Source: Acinetobacter sp. ANC 3813
Lineage (GTDB): Bacteria; Pseudomonadota; Gammaproteobacteria; Pseudomonadales; Moraxellaceae
Reading direction: 5' to 3'
Length of the DNA: 64,000 bases
Assembly: GCF_002135435.1 (NCBI RefSeq)
Contig: NZ_NEGK01000005.1
Location: 124,001 to 188,000 of the forward strand
Below the pieces are notes generated by a model. That model did no database searches, was not told the origin of the DNA, and worked only from the letters and a program-made list of their open reading frames with translations. Shown in pieces: positions 18,035-25,295 of this stretch (the stretch's first letter is position 1; each line of letters begins with the position of its first letter). Both the position numbers and the translations under genes were made by a program.

Positions 18035-18490
18035 ATGTCAAAAAAAATAGTTTTGGCTGCCGCCCTTGCTTCAGCAGCGCTATTCAGCGGATGTGAAAGC
18101 GCTCAAACCACACAAAAAACCGCGAACAATCTGCAGCTGCTGCAAAATAAAACTTGGATTGCGACACAAATCGGCAATACAGAAATTAAAACATCCCCAT
18201 CAAGCCACAGCGTTCCAAGTATTCGTTTTGATGGAGCAACGCAGCATGTTTCAGGTTCAGATGGCTGCAACCGCCTAGCAGGCGCCTATGCAGCTGGCAC
18301 AGACAGCCTTCAGCTGAGCCAATTGGTCAGCACACGCATGGCCTGTTTAGATACCAACAATACCGATGTGAAATTTAATGAAGCACTGTCTAAGGTGAGC
18401 CGTTACCAAACTTTTGGCAAAACTCTCAAGCTGCTGGATAACCACGGCAATCTGCTGATCCAGTTTGAAAGTGCCGTACAGCCGCGCTAG
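18035..18490 (+). CDS. META-domain lipoprotein (HslJ-like)
   Basis: The product (151 residues from ATG 18035) starts with a lipoprotein signal ending in LFSGC, followed by a META domain: NKTWIATQIGN, the hallmark FDGATQHVSGSDGCNRLAG and LVSTRMACLD. META-domain lipoproteins such as HslJ are envelope proteins linked in E. coli to novobiocin tolerance and heat shock; no enzymatic role is known. The frame is open to an ATG at 18005, but that would displace the signal peptide, so 18035 is preferred. Confidence 0.88.
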   Translation: MSKKIVLAAALASAALFSGCESAQTTQKTANNLQLLQNKTWIATQIGNTEIKTSPSSHSVPSIRFDGATQHVSGSDGCNRLAGAYAAGTDSLQLSQLVSTRMACLDTNNTDVKFNEALSKVSRYQTFGKTLKLLDNHGNLLIQFESAVQPR

Positions 18491-18498
18491 CCCCATCT

Positions 18499-18526
18499 AA
18501 AAGCCTGCTTCGAAGCAGGCTTTTTT
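18499..18526 (+). terminator. rho-independent terminator after the META lipoprotein
   Basis: AAAAGCCTGCTTCGAAGCAGGCTTTTTT is a perfect 11-bp stem with a tight TTCGAA centre and T-run. Confidence 0.93.
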
Positions 18527-18596
18527 GGCATTCCAGCATTGCAGCTGAAAAAAATGCCCCGATATCTTTCTCATCAATAAACCATAGGAAAAAATT

Positions 18597-19121
18597 ATGC
18601 AGCATGCATTATTCGGCGGCGGCTGTTTCTGGTGCACAGAAGCCGTTTTCCTGCAGTTAAAAGGCGTCAGCACTGTAACCAGCGGCTATGCAGGAGGACA
18701 TGTTCAGCAGCCCACCTATGAACAGATCTGCAATGGCGATACGCAGCATGCCGAAGTTATTTTAGTTCAGTATGATGATGCACAGATCAGCTTCGAGCAG
18801 CTGCTGGATGTATTCTTCGCAACCCATGACCCCACTACATTAAACCGTCAGGGCAATGATGTCGGAACGCAATACCGCTCTGTTATTTATTATCTGAATG
18901 AAGAGCAGCATCAGCAAGCTGAGCATGCCATTCAGGCATTGAAAGCTGAAGGTCTGAATATTGTCACTGAGCTGAGTCCTGCGCCAATTTTCTACCCTGC
19001 CGAAGACTATCATCAGAACTTTTTTGCCCGCAATCCATCACAAGGCTACTGCAATTTTGCTATTCCGCCTAAGCTGATGAAACTGCGCAGCAAATTTCAG
19101 GACTTGATGAAAGCTGAATAA
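18597..19121 (+). CDS. msrA: peptide methionine (S)-S-oxide reductase
   Basis: MsrA repairs the S-diastereomer of methionine sulfoxide in oxidised proteins. The 174-residue protein begins with the catalytic motif GGGCFWCTE (nucleophile cysteine at residue 10), then [16 protein letters not shown] and the substrate-pocket segment [12 protein letters not shown]. The GYCNFAI motif near the C-terminus provides a possible resolving cysteine. There is no signal peptide, so the form is cytoplasmic. Stands alone between two terminators. Confidence 0.96.
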   Translation: MQHALFGGGCFWCTEAVFLQLKGVSTVTSGYAGGHVQQPTYEQICNGDTQHAEVILVQYDDAQISFEQLLDVFFATHDPTTLNRQGNDVGTQYRSVIYYLNEEQHQQAEHAIQALKAEGLNIVTELSPAPIFYPAEDYHQNFFARNPSQGYCNFAIPPKLMKLRSKFQDLMKAE

Positions 19122-19140
19122 AGCACAAAATCCAAGGCAT

Positions 19141-19172
19141 AAAAAAAGTGGCTTTTAAGCCACTTTTTTTTA
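19141..19172. terminator. bidirectional terminator between msrA and exbD
   Basis: AAAAAAAGTGGCTT / AAGCCACTTTTTTTT with a two-base TT loop; A-run and T-run allow function on both strands. Confidence 0.92.
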
Positions 19173-19185
19173 TTTGCAGAATCTA

Positions 19186-19590
19186 TTAATTGTCTGTTGC
19201 AAAGGCAATATCGCTGAGTCCGGCTTCGCTCGCACGAGACATGACCTGCGCTACAGTATCATAGCGTGATTCTTTATCTGCTTTTAAAACCACTGTCGGC
19301 TGACGCGGCGCTTTTCCAGCTTCGGCAAAGCGCTTCTCCAGCTCTTCCAGTGTAATCACTTGGTCATCCCAGGCAACTTCACCATTGGCATTGATGCTGA
19401 CCTGCACCTTTTGCGGCGGCAAATCAACAATATCGGCAGTGGTTTTAGGCAAGGTTAATGGAATTGATGGGTTGGCAACGGTCGCTGTCACCAAAAAGAT
19501 GATCATCAATACCAGCATAATATCGATGAGCGGAATGAGGTTCATCTCATTCATGCCCGAATCGTTATCTTCACCCAATTGAAAAGCCAT
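19186..19590 (-). CDS. exbD: ExbD, TonB energy-transducing subunit
   Basis: ExbD with ExbB forms the proton-driven motor that energises TonB. The 134-residue protein has one N-terminal membrane helix with the conserved aspartate in IPLIDIMLVLMIIFLV, followed by a periplasmic domain. NEMNLIPLIDIMLVL is a clear family signature. Its ATG overlaps the exbB stop by one base, so they are translationally coupled. It is the last gene of the tonB-exbB-exbD unit. Confidence 0.95.
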   Translation of the reverse strand: MAFQLGEDNDSGMNEMNLIPLIDIMLVLMIIFLVTATVANPSIPLTLPKTTADIVDLPPQKVQVSINANGEVAWDDQVITLEELEKRFAEAGKAPRQPTVVLKADKESRYDTVAQVMSRASEAGLSDIAFATDN

Positions 19591-20210
19591 TAAGCTTGAC
19601 CTCCAACTAAACCTTGCTGAGCAGTCTGCACTTCAGCCTTTTTTGCTGAATCCTGCTGCAGCATGGTGTCAATCAATAAGCCATGCGCCTGATCTTGAAG
19701 TTCGTGCGCAAGGCCGCGGTTGAAACGCATACAAATGTTGTATGCCAATACTGCTGGAATCGCGACCGCTAAGCCTAAACCCGTCATGATCAGCGCTTCA
19801 CCCACAGGAGTCGCAACTTGCGCAAGGCCAGCCTGACCGCTTTTGCCTACTGCCACAAGCGCATGGAAAATACCCCATACTGTGCCGAATAAACCCACAA
19901 ATGGCGCTAAAGATGCAATCGTACCTAAAACAGATACACCTTTCTCTGCACTTGCCTTTTCAGCAGAAATTTGGCGCAGTAAAGCTTGTTCTGCAACCGC
20001 TTTACGCTGATCAAAGTTTAAAGGCGCAAATTTAGCTTTCAATGCATTCAATGCATCTGACAAGCGCTGATAAGCCACTTGCTTCAATTGACGCGTGCCC
20101 ATAATGCGTAAAGCAAAGATCGTCCACGTCGCAATCGACATTGCCAGCAGAACAAAATACAACGTTTTGCTGACTGCATCGGCATGCTGCCAATAAATTG
20201 AAAAGTTCAT
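19590..20210 (-). CDS. exbB: ExbB, TonB energy-transducing subunit
   Basis: The 206-residue MotA/TolQ/ExbB-family channel protein has three membrane helices. The conserved segment near residues 93-125 (LGTIASLAPFVGLFGTVWGI) and the later GEALIMTGLGLAVAIPAVLAYN segment are typical. It forms the ring around ExbD. It follows tonB after 26 bases. The neighbouring genes and an upstream Fur-like site fit iron-regulated expression for siderophore, haem or cobalamin uptake. Confidence 0.95.
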   Translation of the reverse strand: MNFSIYWQHADAVSKTLYFVLLAMSIATWTIFALRIMGTRQLKQVAYQRLSDALNALKAKFAPLNFDQRKAVAEQALLRQISAEKASAEKGVSVLGTIASLAPFVGLFGTVWGIFHALVAVGKSGQAGLAQVATPVGEALIMTGLGLAVAIPAVLAYNICMRFNRGLAHELQDQAHGLLIDTMLQQDSAKKAEVQTAQQGLVGGQA

Positions 20211-20236
20211 ATACGAACTCCTAATGGGTTAGCCGG

Positions 20237-20995
20237 TTATTTAAGCTGAAAATCGAATGGCTGTTCAACTTTTGTTGGATAAGCCACGCCATTTTCTACA
20301 TATTTTGTCAGCTTAGCGCGTTTAACAGCAGCCGTCACTTTGCGGTCTACTGCTGCGCCGCAGCTGGAATTTTTTGCAATAGCTGAAACCACTTGACCAT
20401 TTTCATCCGCAGAAATCGACACATTTAATGAACATGAAGATTTCAGCTCACCTGCTGAGAAACGGATGTTTGGCGCTTTCAGCCATGATACGCCGCCGCC
20501 GATAGAGACGTTTTTAGGCGCTGGATCGGCTTTTGGCTGCGGTTCTGCTTTTGGCTGCGGTTCTGCTTTCTGTACCGGCGTTTCCGGTACTGGACGCTTG
20601 GTTTCAGAAATGGTTGCAGAAACCACAGGTGTTGGTGTTTCTGTCGGTTTTTCAACTGCTCTTGGTTTTTCCGCTTTTTTCACCTGCTCTACTTTTTCTA
20701 CTTTTTTTGGCGGCGGCAGCGGTTTATCTACAATTTTAACTTCTTTCGGCTTTGGCGGCTCTTTCTTTGGCTCAGGCGGTTTTGGCTTTGGCGGAAGCGG
20801 TTTCGGCGCTTCTTCCAATTTTACAAAGCGGACTTGAATCGGATCTTTTTCTACAGGTTTGAGTTCAGGTGTTTTCATCTGGCCCACTGCCCACAATACC
20901 CCCATGTGTCCAATCGCAACCGCGGCTAAAGCCATGATTACTTTCTTTTTCATTGGATTTGGAGTTGGCATCATTGGAGCAGAAGATTGACTCAT
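20237..20995 (-). CDS. tonB: TonB energy transducer
   Basis: TonB spans the periplasm to deliver ExbBD energy to outer-membrane receptors. The 252-residue protein has an N-terminal membrane helix (VIMALAAVAIGHMGVLWAVG), a long proline/lysine-rich spacer (residues 45-165, with repeated P-K-P and EPQPKA units) and a C-terminal domain. The C-terminal part (SLNVSISADENGQVV, then DRKVTAAVKRAKLTKY) resembles TonB, but contains two Ser-Ser-Cys pairs near residues 192 and 217 that could form a disulfide, unlike classical E. coli TonB. The start is MSQSS at 20995. A Fur-like palindrome lies upstream. Confidence 0.9.
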   Translation of the reverse strand: MSQSSAPMMPTPNPMKKKVIMALAAVAIGHMGVLWAVGQMKTPELKPVEKDPIQVRFVKLEEAPKPLPPKPKPPEPKKEPPKPKEVKIVDKPLPPPKKVEKVEQVKKAEKPRAVEKPTETPTPVVSATISETKRPVPETPVQKAEPQPKAEPQPKADPAPKNVSIGGGVSWLKAPNIRFSAGELKSSCSLNVSISADENGQVVSAIAKNSSCGAAVDRKVTAAVKRAKLTKYVENGVAYPTKVEQPFDFQLK

Positions 20996-21087
20996 TAAAA
21001 TCAGTTACCTTAAAAGCAATTGCGCCGCGGCTAAATTCAGATTTGCAATCAAGCTCATCGATTAACGCAATAAAGTGGCATAATGAT

Positions 21088-21108
21088 AAATGAGAAGTGT
21101 TTTCATTT
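21088..21108. promoter_or_regulatory. candidate Fur box upstream of tonB-exbB-exbD
   Basis: AAATGAGAA and TTTTCATTT form an inverted repeat with 8 of 9 pairs around a three-base centre. The core matches 10 of 15 bases of a Fur-box consensus. It lies about 90 bases before the tonB start codon. Regulation by Fur is inferred. Confidence 0.5.
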
Positions 21109-21162
21109 GCAACTATTAATTTGGCTATTTTAATGGCTTTTTTAAATGCTAATTTCAGAAAT

Positions 21163-21192
21163 AAAAAAGGCATACTCTTAGTATGCCTTTTT
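21163..21192. terminator. terminator of purU
   Basis: AGGCATACT / AGTATGCCT with a CTT loop is flanked by an A-run on the left and T-run on the right. It lies just downstream of purU on the minus strand. Confidence 0.9.
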
Positions 21193-21211
21193 CTATTGCG
21201 TATTCAAAATC

Positions 21212-22102
21212 TTATTGGAATACGACAGTTTTATTGCCATCAACAATAATACGGTCTTCCAAATGCCATTTTACAGCGCGCGCCAATACATTGCGCTCTA
21301 CATCTTGTCCTAAGTCACGCAATTGCTCAACTGTAAAGTCATGACTCACACGCTCTACATCCTGTTCAATGATTGGGCCTTGGTCTAAATCTGCAGTCAC
21401 ATAATGCGCTGTTGCGCCAATCAGCTTCACGCCTTTTTCATGCGCTTGCTTATATGGGTTTGCACCAACAAATGCCGGCAAGAATGAATGGTGAATGTTG
21501 ATGATCTTCATTTCCCATTTCTGTACAAATTCTTCGTCAAGAATCTGCATGTAGCGCGCCAGCACCAGCAGGTCGTTGCCTTGCATCAATTCATCAATTT
21601 TTGCATACGCTTCGCGTTTGTTTTCTTTGTTGACCGGCACCACTTCAAATGGAATCCCAAAGTTTTCAACCGCTTCGCGCAAAGTATCATGGTTAGACAC
21701 CACTTTGGTAATTTCACATGCCAAACCGCCGCGCGCATGGCGCCATAACAGTTCAAGCAAGGCGTGATCCACTTTAGACACTAAAATACCGACTTTTTTC
21801 ACATCGCTGACCAAAGCCAAACGCCAGTGCATGCCATAGCGGGCTGCCACATTGTTTTCAAAAGTCTGCAATAAGTTATCTTTGCGGCTTTGCAGGCTAT
21901 CCAGCTCAAATTCAACACGCATGAAATAGCGTCCGCCTTGAGCTTCAGTCGCGTATTGATCAAGTGCGGTAATATTTGCTCCATGATGATACAAAAAGCT
22001 CGATACAGCTTGCACAATACCCGGCTTATCTTCGCAGGTAATGAGCAAGCGTGCAGTATTTGCAGTCGACATATTCATTTTGGTGTGTATCGCTAAATTC
22101 AT
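21212..22102 (-). CDS. purU: formyltetrahydrofolate deformylase
   Basis: PurU hydrolyses 10-formyltetrahydrofolate to formate and tetrahydrofolate and balances one-carbon pools. An N-terminal ACT domain (LITCEDKPGIVQAVSSFL) is followed by the formyltransferase-like catalytic domain with the signature INIHHSFLPAFVGANPYKQA and GATAHYVT. The frame opens at ATG 22102 (296 residues); ATGs at 22078 and 22072 would remove the first 8 or 10 residues, closer to the usual PurU N-terminus, and no start has a good ribosome site. The gene stands alone. Confidence 0.95.
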   Translation of the reverse strand: MNLAIHTKMNMSTANTARLLITCEDKPGIVQAVSSFLYHHGANITALDQYATEAQGGRYFMRVEFELDSLQSRKDNLLQTFENNVAARYGMHWRLALVSDVKKVGILVSKVDHALLELLWRHARGGLACEITKVVSNHDTLREAVENFGIPFEVVPVNKENKREAYAKIDELMQGNDLLVLARYMQILDEEFVQKWEMKIINIHHSFLPAFVGANPYKQAHEKGVKLIGATAHYVTADLDQGPIIEQDVERVSHDFTVEQLRDLGQDVERNVLARAVKWHLEDRIIVDGNKTVVFQ

Positions 22103-22314
22103 AAATTAAAAAATAAGCCGAACATTCTAACGCGTTTTCCAGCCAGACTAAATAGCCGATGGAAAACAATCATTTTCAGCCTCAGCTCAAACCATTTTCA
22201 GGCACTGCCCTTTATAGATCTGACCATCTATTAATGCACGATTCTATAAAAATACCGCCAAATCTGGCGGTATCATGCAGGAGTGCCTCTGACTGAAGTG
22301 TATTCGATGAATAC

Positions 22315-23022
22315 TCAGTCATTTTCCTCATTATCTGCTTTATGCGAAGACAAACTGGCAAACAATTCTGACTCACCCATTGTTTCAAGCAAGCTTTCAT
22401 AAGTTTGACGGCTTTCTCCGCGCAGATAAGCGCCTTCCAAGAACACCATTTGACGCAGCGCTTGCCATACCCACTTTTCTTCCAAGGTATTCGAGTCGGT
22501 AATATGCCCCGACATATACAGGAAGTTAGTCCAGTTGGTCAGCACAATCCACAGGTTAATCACCAAAGCTTCAATTTCCGAATTGGTCATTTCCATCAAG
22601 CCCGCTTCAACAAAGGCTCTATAGATTTTTTGCCCCTGCTGCATGACCTGACCGGCAAAGCGCGGATACATCTTGCGGAAATCAATATTGTTTTCAACCA
22701 GATGATAAACATCACGGTGCAGAAAGCGGTACGCCCACAGCTGGCTGCTCAGCACCTGAAAATAACGGATTTTATCATTGGCATCCAGCTTGCGGTCATC
22801 CGGCAAGGCCAGCATCTCTAAAGTTTCCTTTTGATACTGCTCCATCAGCTCCTTGATGATTTCGCTCTTATTGCGAAAATGATAATACAGGTTCCCAGGG
22901 CTCATCCCCAATTCGGCTGCAATATGATTGGTCGTAACGGAACGCTCTCCACGCTCATTAAACAGCTGCAGGCTGAGCTGCAGAATACGTTCTTTCGTTT
23001 TCAGCGTCTTAGTTTGGGACAT
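22315..23022 (-). CDS. TetR/AcrR-family transcriptional regulator
   Basis: The 235-residue protein has an N-terminal TetR helix-turn-helix (ILQLSLQLFNERGERSVTTN, then IAAELGMSPGNLYYHFRNKSEI) and a ligand-binding C-terminal domain with no obvious family tag. It is divergent from an aldehyde dehydrogenase, with a perfect operator-like palindrome between them, so it probably represses that gene and perhaps itself. The ligand is unknown; an aldehyde, fatty acid or aromatic compound is possible. Confidence 0.88.
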   Translation of the reverse strand: MSQTKTLKTKERILQLSLQLFNERGERSVTTNHIAAELGMSPGNLYYHFRNKSEIIKELMEQYQKETLEMLALPDDRKLDANDKIRYFQVLSSQLWAYRFLHRDVYHLVENNIDFRKMYPRFAGQVMQQGQKIYRAFVEAGLMEMTNSEIEALVINLWIVLTNWTNFLYMSGHITDSNTLEEKWVWQALRQMVFLEGAYLRGESRQTYESLLETMGESELFASLSSHKADNEEND

Positions 23023-23073
23023 CCTAAAATAACCATAAATTCAATGCATTAAATAACTAACACATAAAGTAAC

Positions 23074-23102
23074 TTGACTAATTAGAGTATTTACTCTAAA
23101 AA
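23074..23102 (+). promoter_or_regulatory. promoter-like region with TetR operator candidate for the aldehyde dehydrogenase
   Basis: TTGACT at 23074-23079 is a -35 candidate. TTAGAGTA-TT-TACTCTAA (23082-23099) is a perfect 8+8 palindrome occupying the spacer and possible -10 region (TAAAAA at 23097-23102). A repressor bound there would block transcription of the dehydrogenase. Confidence 0.65.
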
Positions 23103-23138
23103 TTATTTAATCGCTCATTCAAATAATGGCAGCACGGT

Positions 23139-24587
23139 ATGAATAGTCAAACAAAAACAACATCGATGACACCACATTCTTTTGAAATCCAGCACTTGAC
23201 TCAAGTATTGGAACAGCAAAAACACGCCTATTTGCGCTACCCTTTGCCAACGGCAAAAGAGCGCATTGACCGTTTAGCGCGACTTAAGCGTATCTTAGTT
23301 AAGTATCAAGATCAATTTGCAGAAGCAATTAATCAAGATTACGGCAACCGTTCGATCAGCGAAACTAAAATTGGCGAACTGCTGACCTGTCTGGAACACA
23401 TTAAATATTACAGCAAGAATTTAACGGCGTGGATGAAACCGTCTAAGCGCCATGTCGGCATTATCCACCAGCCAGCAAAAGCATGGGTGCAATACCAGCC
23501 GCTTGGTGTCGTCGGCATTATTGCACCATGGAACTACCCTTTATTACTGTCTATTGGCCCCCTAATTTGCGCATTGGCGGCGGGCAATCACGCCATGATT
23601 AAAATTTCCAGCTCTTCTGCGGCGTTTGGCGCAGTGCTGGAAAAAGCCTTGGCCGAAGCATTTCCGCAAGAATTGGTTGCCGTGATTAATGGCGGCGGCC
23701 CAATTTCAGATGCCTTCAGCCATCTGCCTTTTGACAAAATGATTTTCACTGGCTCCACCAATGTCGGTAAAACTGTTATGGCAGCAGCGTCTGAAAATTT
23801 AGTGCCGGTTATTTTGGAACTGGGCGGCAAATCTCCCGTTCTGGTGCATCCATCTATTGATCTGCAGGATGCGGCCGAACGCCTTGCTGTCGGAAAATTG
23901 TGGAATGCAGGCCAAACCTGTGTCGCGCCTGACTATTTATTCCTGCCGCGCGGCAAATCTGCTGAATTCATTGACCGTTTTAAAGCCTGTGCAGAAAACA
24001 TGTACCCGCATTTGGCCCAAAACCAAGACTATACGTCGATTATTAATGATAAACAGTACAGCCGTCTGCAAGGCTATTTAGAGGATGCACGTGAGCAAGG
24101 CGCGCAGATCATCGAAATCAATCCTAAGAATGAAGATGTTGCAGCTGTGCGTAAAATTGCGCCAACACTGCTGACAGGCATCCGTCCTGACATGCAGATT
24201 ATGCAGAATGAAATTTTCGGGCCAGTCCTTCCGATTATGGAATATGATCAAATAGACGATGTAATTGAGTTTATTAATAGCCGTCCGCGTCCACTTGCAT
24301 TATACTACTTCGACTTTGATCAGGCGCGTGCAGATTATGTCGCACAGCGTACCCATTCAGGGCATTTTGGACAAAATACTGTACTCACTCATGTTGCACA
24401 GGATGATCTGCCATTTGGCGGTGTCGGCGCATCTGGGATGGGGAAATATCATGGTCCCGAAGGTTTCTTCAGTTTGTCGCATGAACGTTCAGTGATGTCG
24501 AATCCAAAGCTATACAGCTTGAAATTCATTCTTCCGCCGTTCAATAAGCCGATTCACAAACTGATTTCGAAGACTCTTCTTCGATAA
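23139..24587 (+). CDS. aldehyde dehydrogenase (coniferyl-aldehyde-dehydrogenase-like)
   Basis: The 482-residue NAD(P)-dependent enzyme oxidises aldehydes to acids. It shows the PWNYPLLLSIGPL segment, VILELGGKSPVLV with catalytic glutamate, the catalytic cysteine in GQTCVAPDYLF, and the C-terminal region NTVLTHVAQDDLPFGGVGASG. This pattern fits the class 3 / coniferyl aldehyde dehydrogenase group of long-chain or aromatic aldehydes. The C-terminus (LKFILPPFNKPIHKLI) is amphipathic and could associate with the membrane. Divergent from a TetR regulator. Confidence 0.9.
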   Translation: MNSQTKTTSMTPHSFEIQHLTQVLEQQKHAYLRYPLPTAKERIDRLARLKRILVKYQDQFAEAINQDYGNRSISETKIGELLTCLEHIKYYSKNLTAWMKPSKRHVGIIHQPAKAWVQYQPLGVVGIIAPWNYPLLLSIGPLICALAAGNHAMIKISSSSAAFGAVLEKALAEAFPQELVAVINGGGPISDAFSHLPFDKMIFTGSTNVGKTVMAAASENLVPVILELGGKSPVLVHPSIDLQDAAERLAVGKLWNAGQTCVAPDYLFLPRGKSAEFIDRFKACAENMYPHLAQNQDYTSIINDKQYSRLQGYLEDAREQGAQIIEINPKNEDVAAVRKIAPTLLTGIRPDMQIMQNEIFGPVLPIMEYDQIDDVIEFINSRPRPLALYYFDFDQARADYVAQRTHSGHFGQNTVLTHVAQDDLPFGGVGASGMGKYHGPEGFFSLSHERSVMSNPKLYSLKFILPPFNKPIHKLISKTLLR

Positions 24588-24642
24588 ATGATCAAGTCAT
24601 GAGCATTCACACCAGTGGATGCTTTGTTTTATATTAAATCGC

Positions 24643-24671
24643 TTGTCTTTTAAGCGTATTTTTGGTATAAA
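24643..24671 (+). promoter_or_regulatory. promoter of rpmB-rpmG
   Basis: TTGTCT (24643-24648) and TATAAA (24666-24671) are spaced by 17 bases, a near-consensus sigma-70 promoter about 80 bases before rpmB. Confidence 0.75.
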
Positions 24672-24750
24672 ACGCCCCTTGAATGAATTCATCCGTTTAT
24701 TTTGACTGGCCATACAGATTTGCTGTTGGCTAAATCAATGGAGTTACACC

Positions 24751-24987
24751 ATGTCTAAGGTTTGCCAAGTTACCGGCAAGCGTCCAGTCGTTGGTAACAA
24801 CGTCTCACACGCCAACAACAAAACTAAGCGCCGGTTCGAGCCGAACCTGCACCACCACCGTTTCTGGTTAGAAAGCGAAAAACGTTTTGTACGTCTTCGT
24901 CTAACTACAAAAGGTATGCGTATTATCGACAAATTGGGCATCGAAAAGGTTGTTGCTGACCTACGTGCTCAAGGTCAAAAGATCTAA
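24751..24987 (+). CDS. rpmB: 50S ribosomal protein L28
   Basis: The 78-residue protein is the bacterial L28 ([20 protein letters not shown], then [16 protein letters not shown]), a structural protein of the large subunit. It is followed 12 bases later by rpmG, the standard rpmB-rpmG pair, with a good ribosome site (GGAG) and a recognisable upstream promoter. Confidence 0.98.
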
Positions 24988-24999
24988 GGAGTCTGAACC

Positions 25000-25155
25000 A
25001 TGCGTGATAAAATTCGCCTAGTTTCTACTGCTGGTACAGGTTATTTCTATACCACAACTAAGAACAAACGTACTATGCCGGAAAAAATGGAAATCAAAAA
25101 ATTTGATCCAAAAATCCGTCAACACGTAATCTTCAAAGAAGCTAAAATCAAATAA
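25000..25155 (+). CDS. rpmG: 50S ribosomal protein L33
   Basis: The 51-residue product ([20 protein letters not shown] at the N-terminus, ending IFKEAKIK) is ribosomal protein L33. It lacks the CxxC pairs of zinc-binding L33 forms, so it is the zinc-independent type. It is somewhat shorter at the N-terminus than the E. coli protein. The AAGGAG site at 24986-24991 lies nine bases before ATG 25000, and the rpmB stop is within the same segment, so the two are cotranscribed. Confidence 0.97.
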   Translation: MRDKIRLVSTAGTGYFYTTTKNKRTMPEKMEIKKFDPKIRQHVIFKEAKIK

Positions 25156-25168
25156 TTTTAGCTTTTTG

Positions 25169-25200
25169 AAAAAAACGGCCTATTCAGGCCGTTTTTTTTT
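25169..25200 (+). terminator. rho-independent terminator of rpmB-rpmG
   Basis: AACGGCCT / AGGCCGTT around ATTC, followed by nine T residues. Confidence 0.95.
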
Positions 25201-25295
25201 GCATTTTTTTTGCTCTGCTTGGTACACTTTCTGAGTCTTTTGGCGCATTTTGTGCTTATTTTTATTACCCTTAACCTAGGCTTAAGGAGTTTTTT

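Noticed and set aside
20466..20837. Long glycine/phenylalanine-rich frame opposite tonB
   Set aside because: It is the antisense reflection of the proline/lysine-rich TonB spacer.
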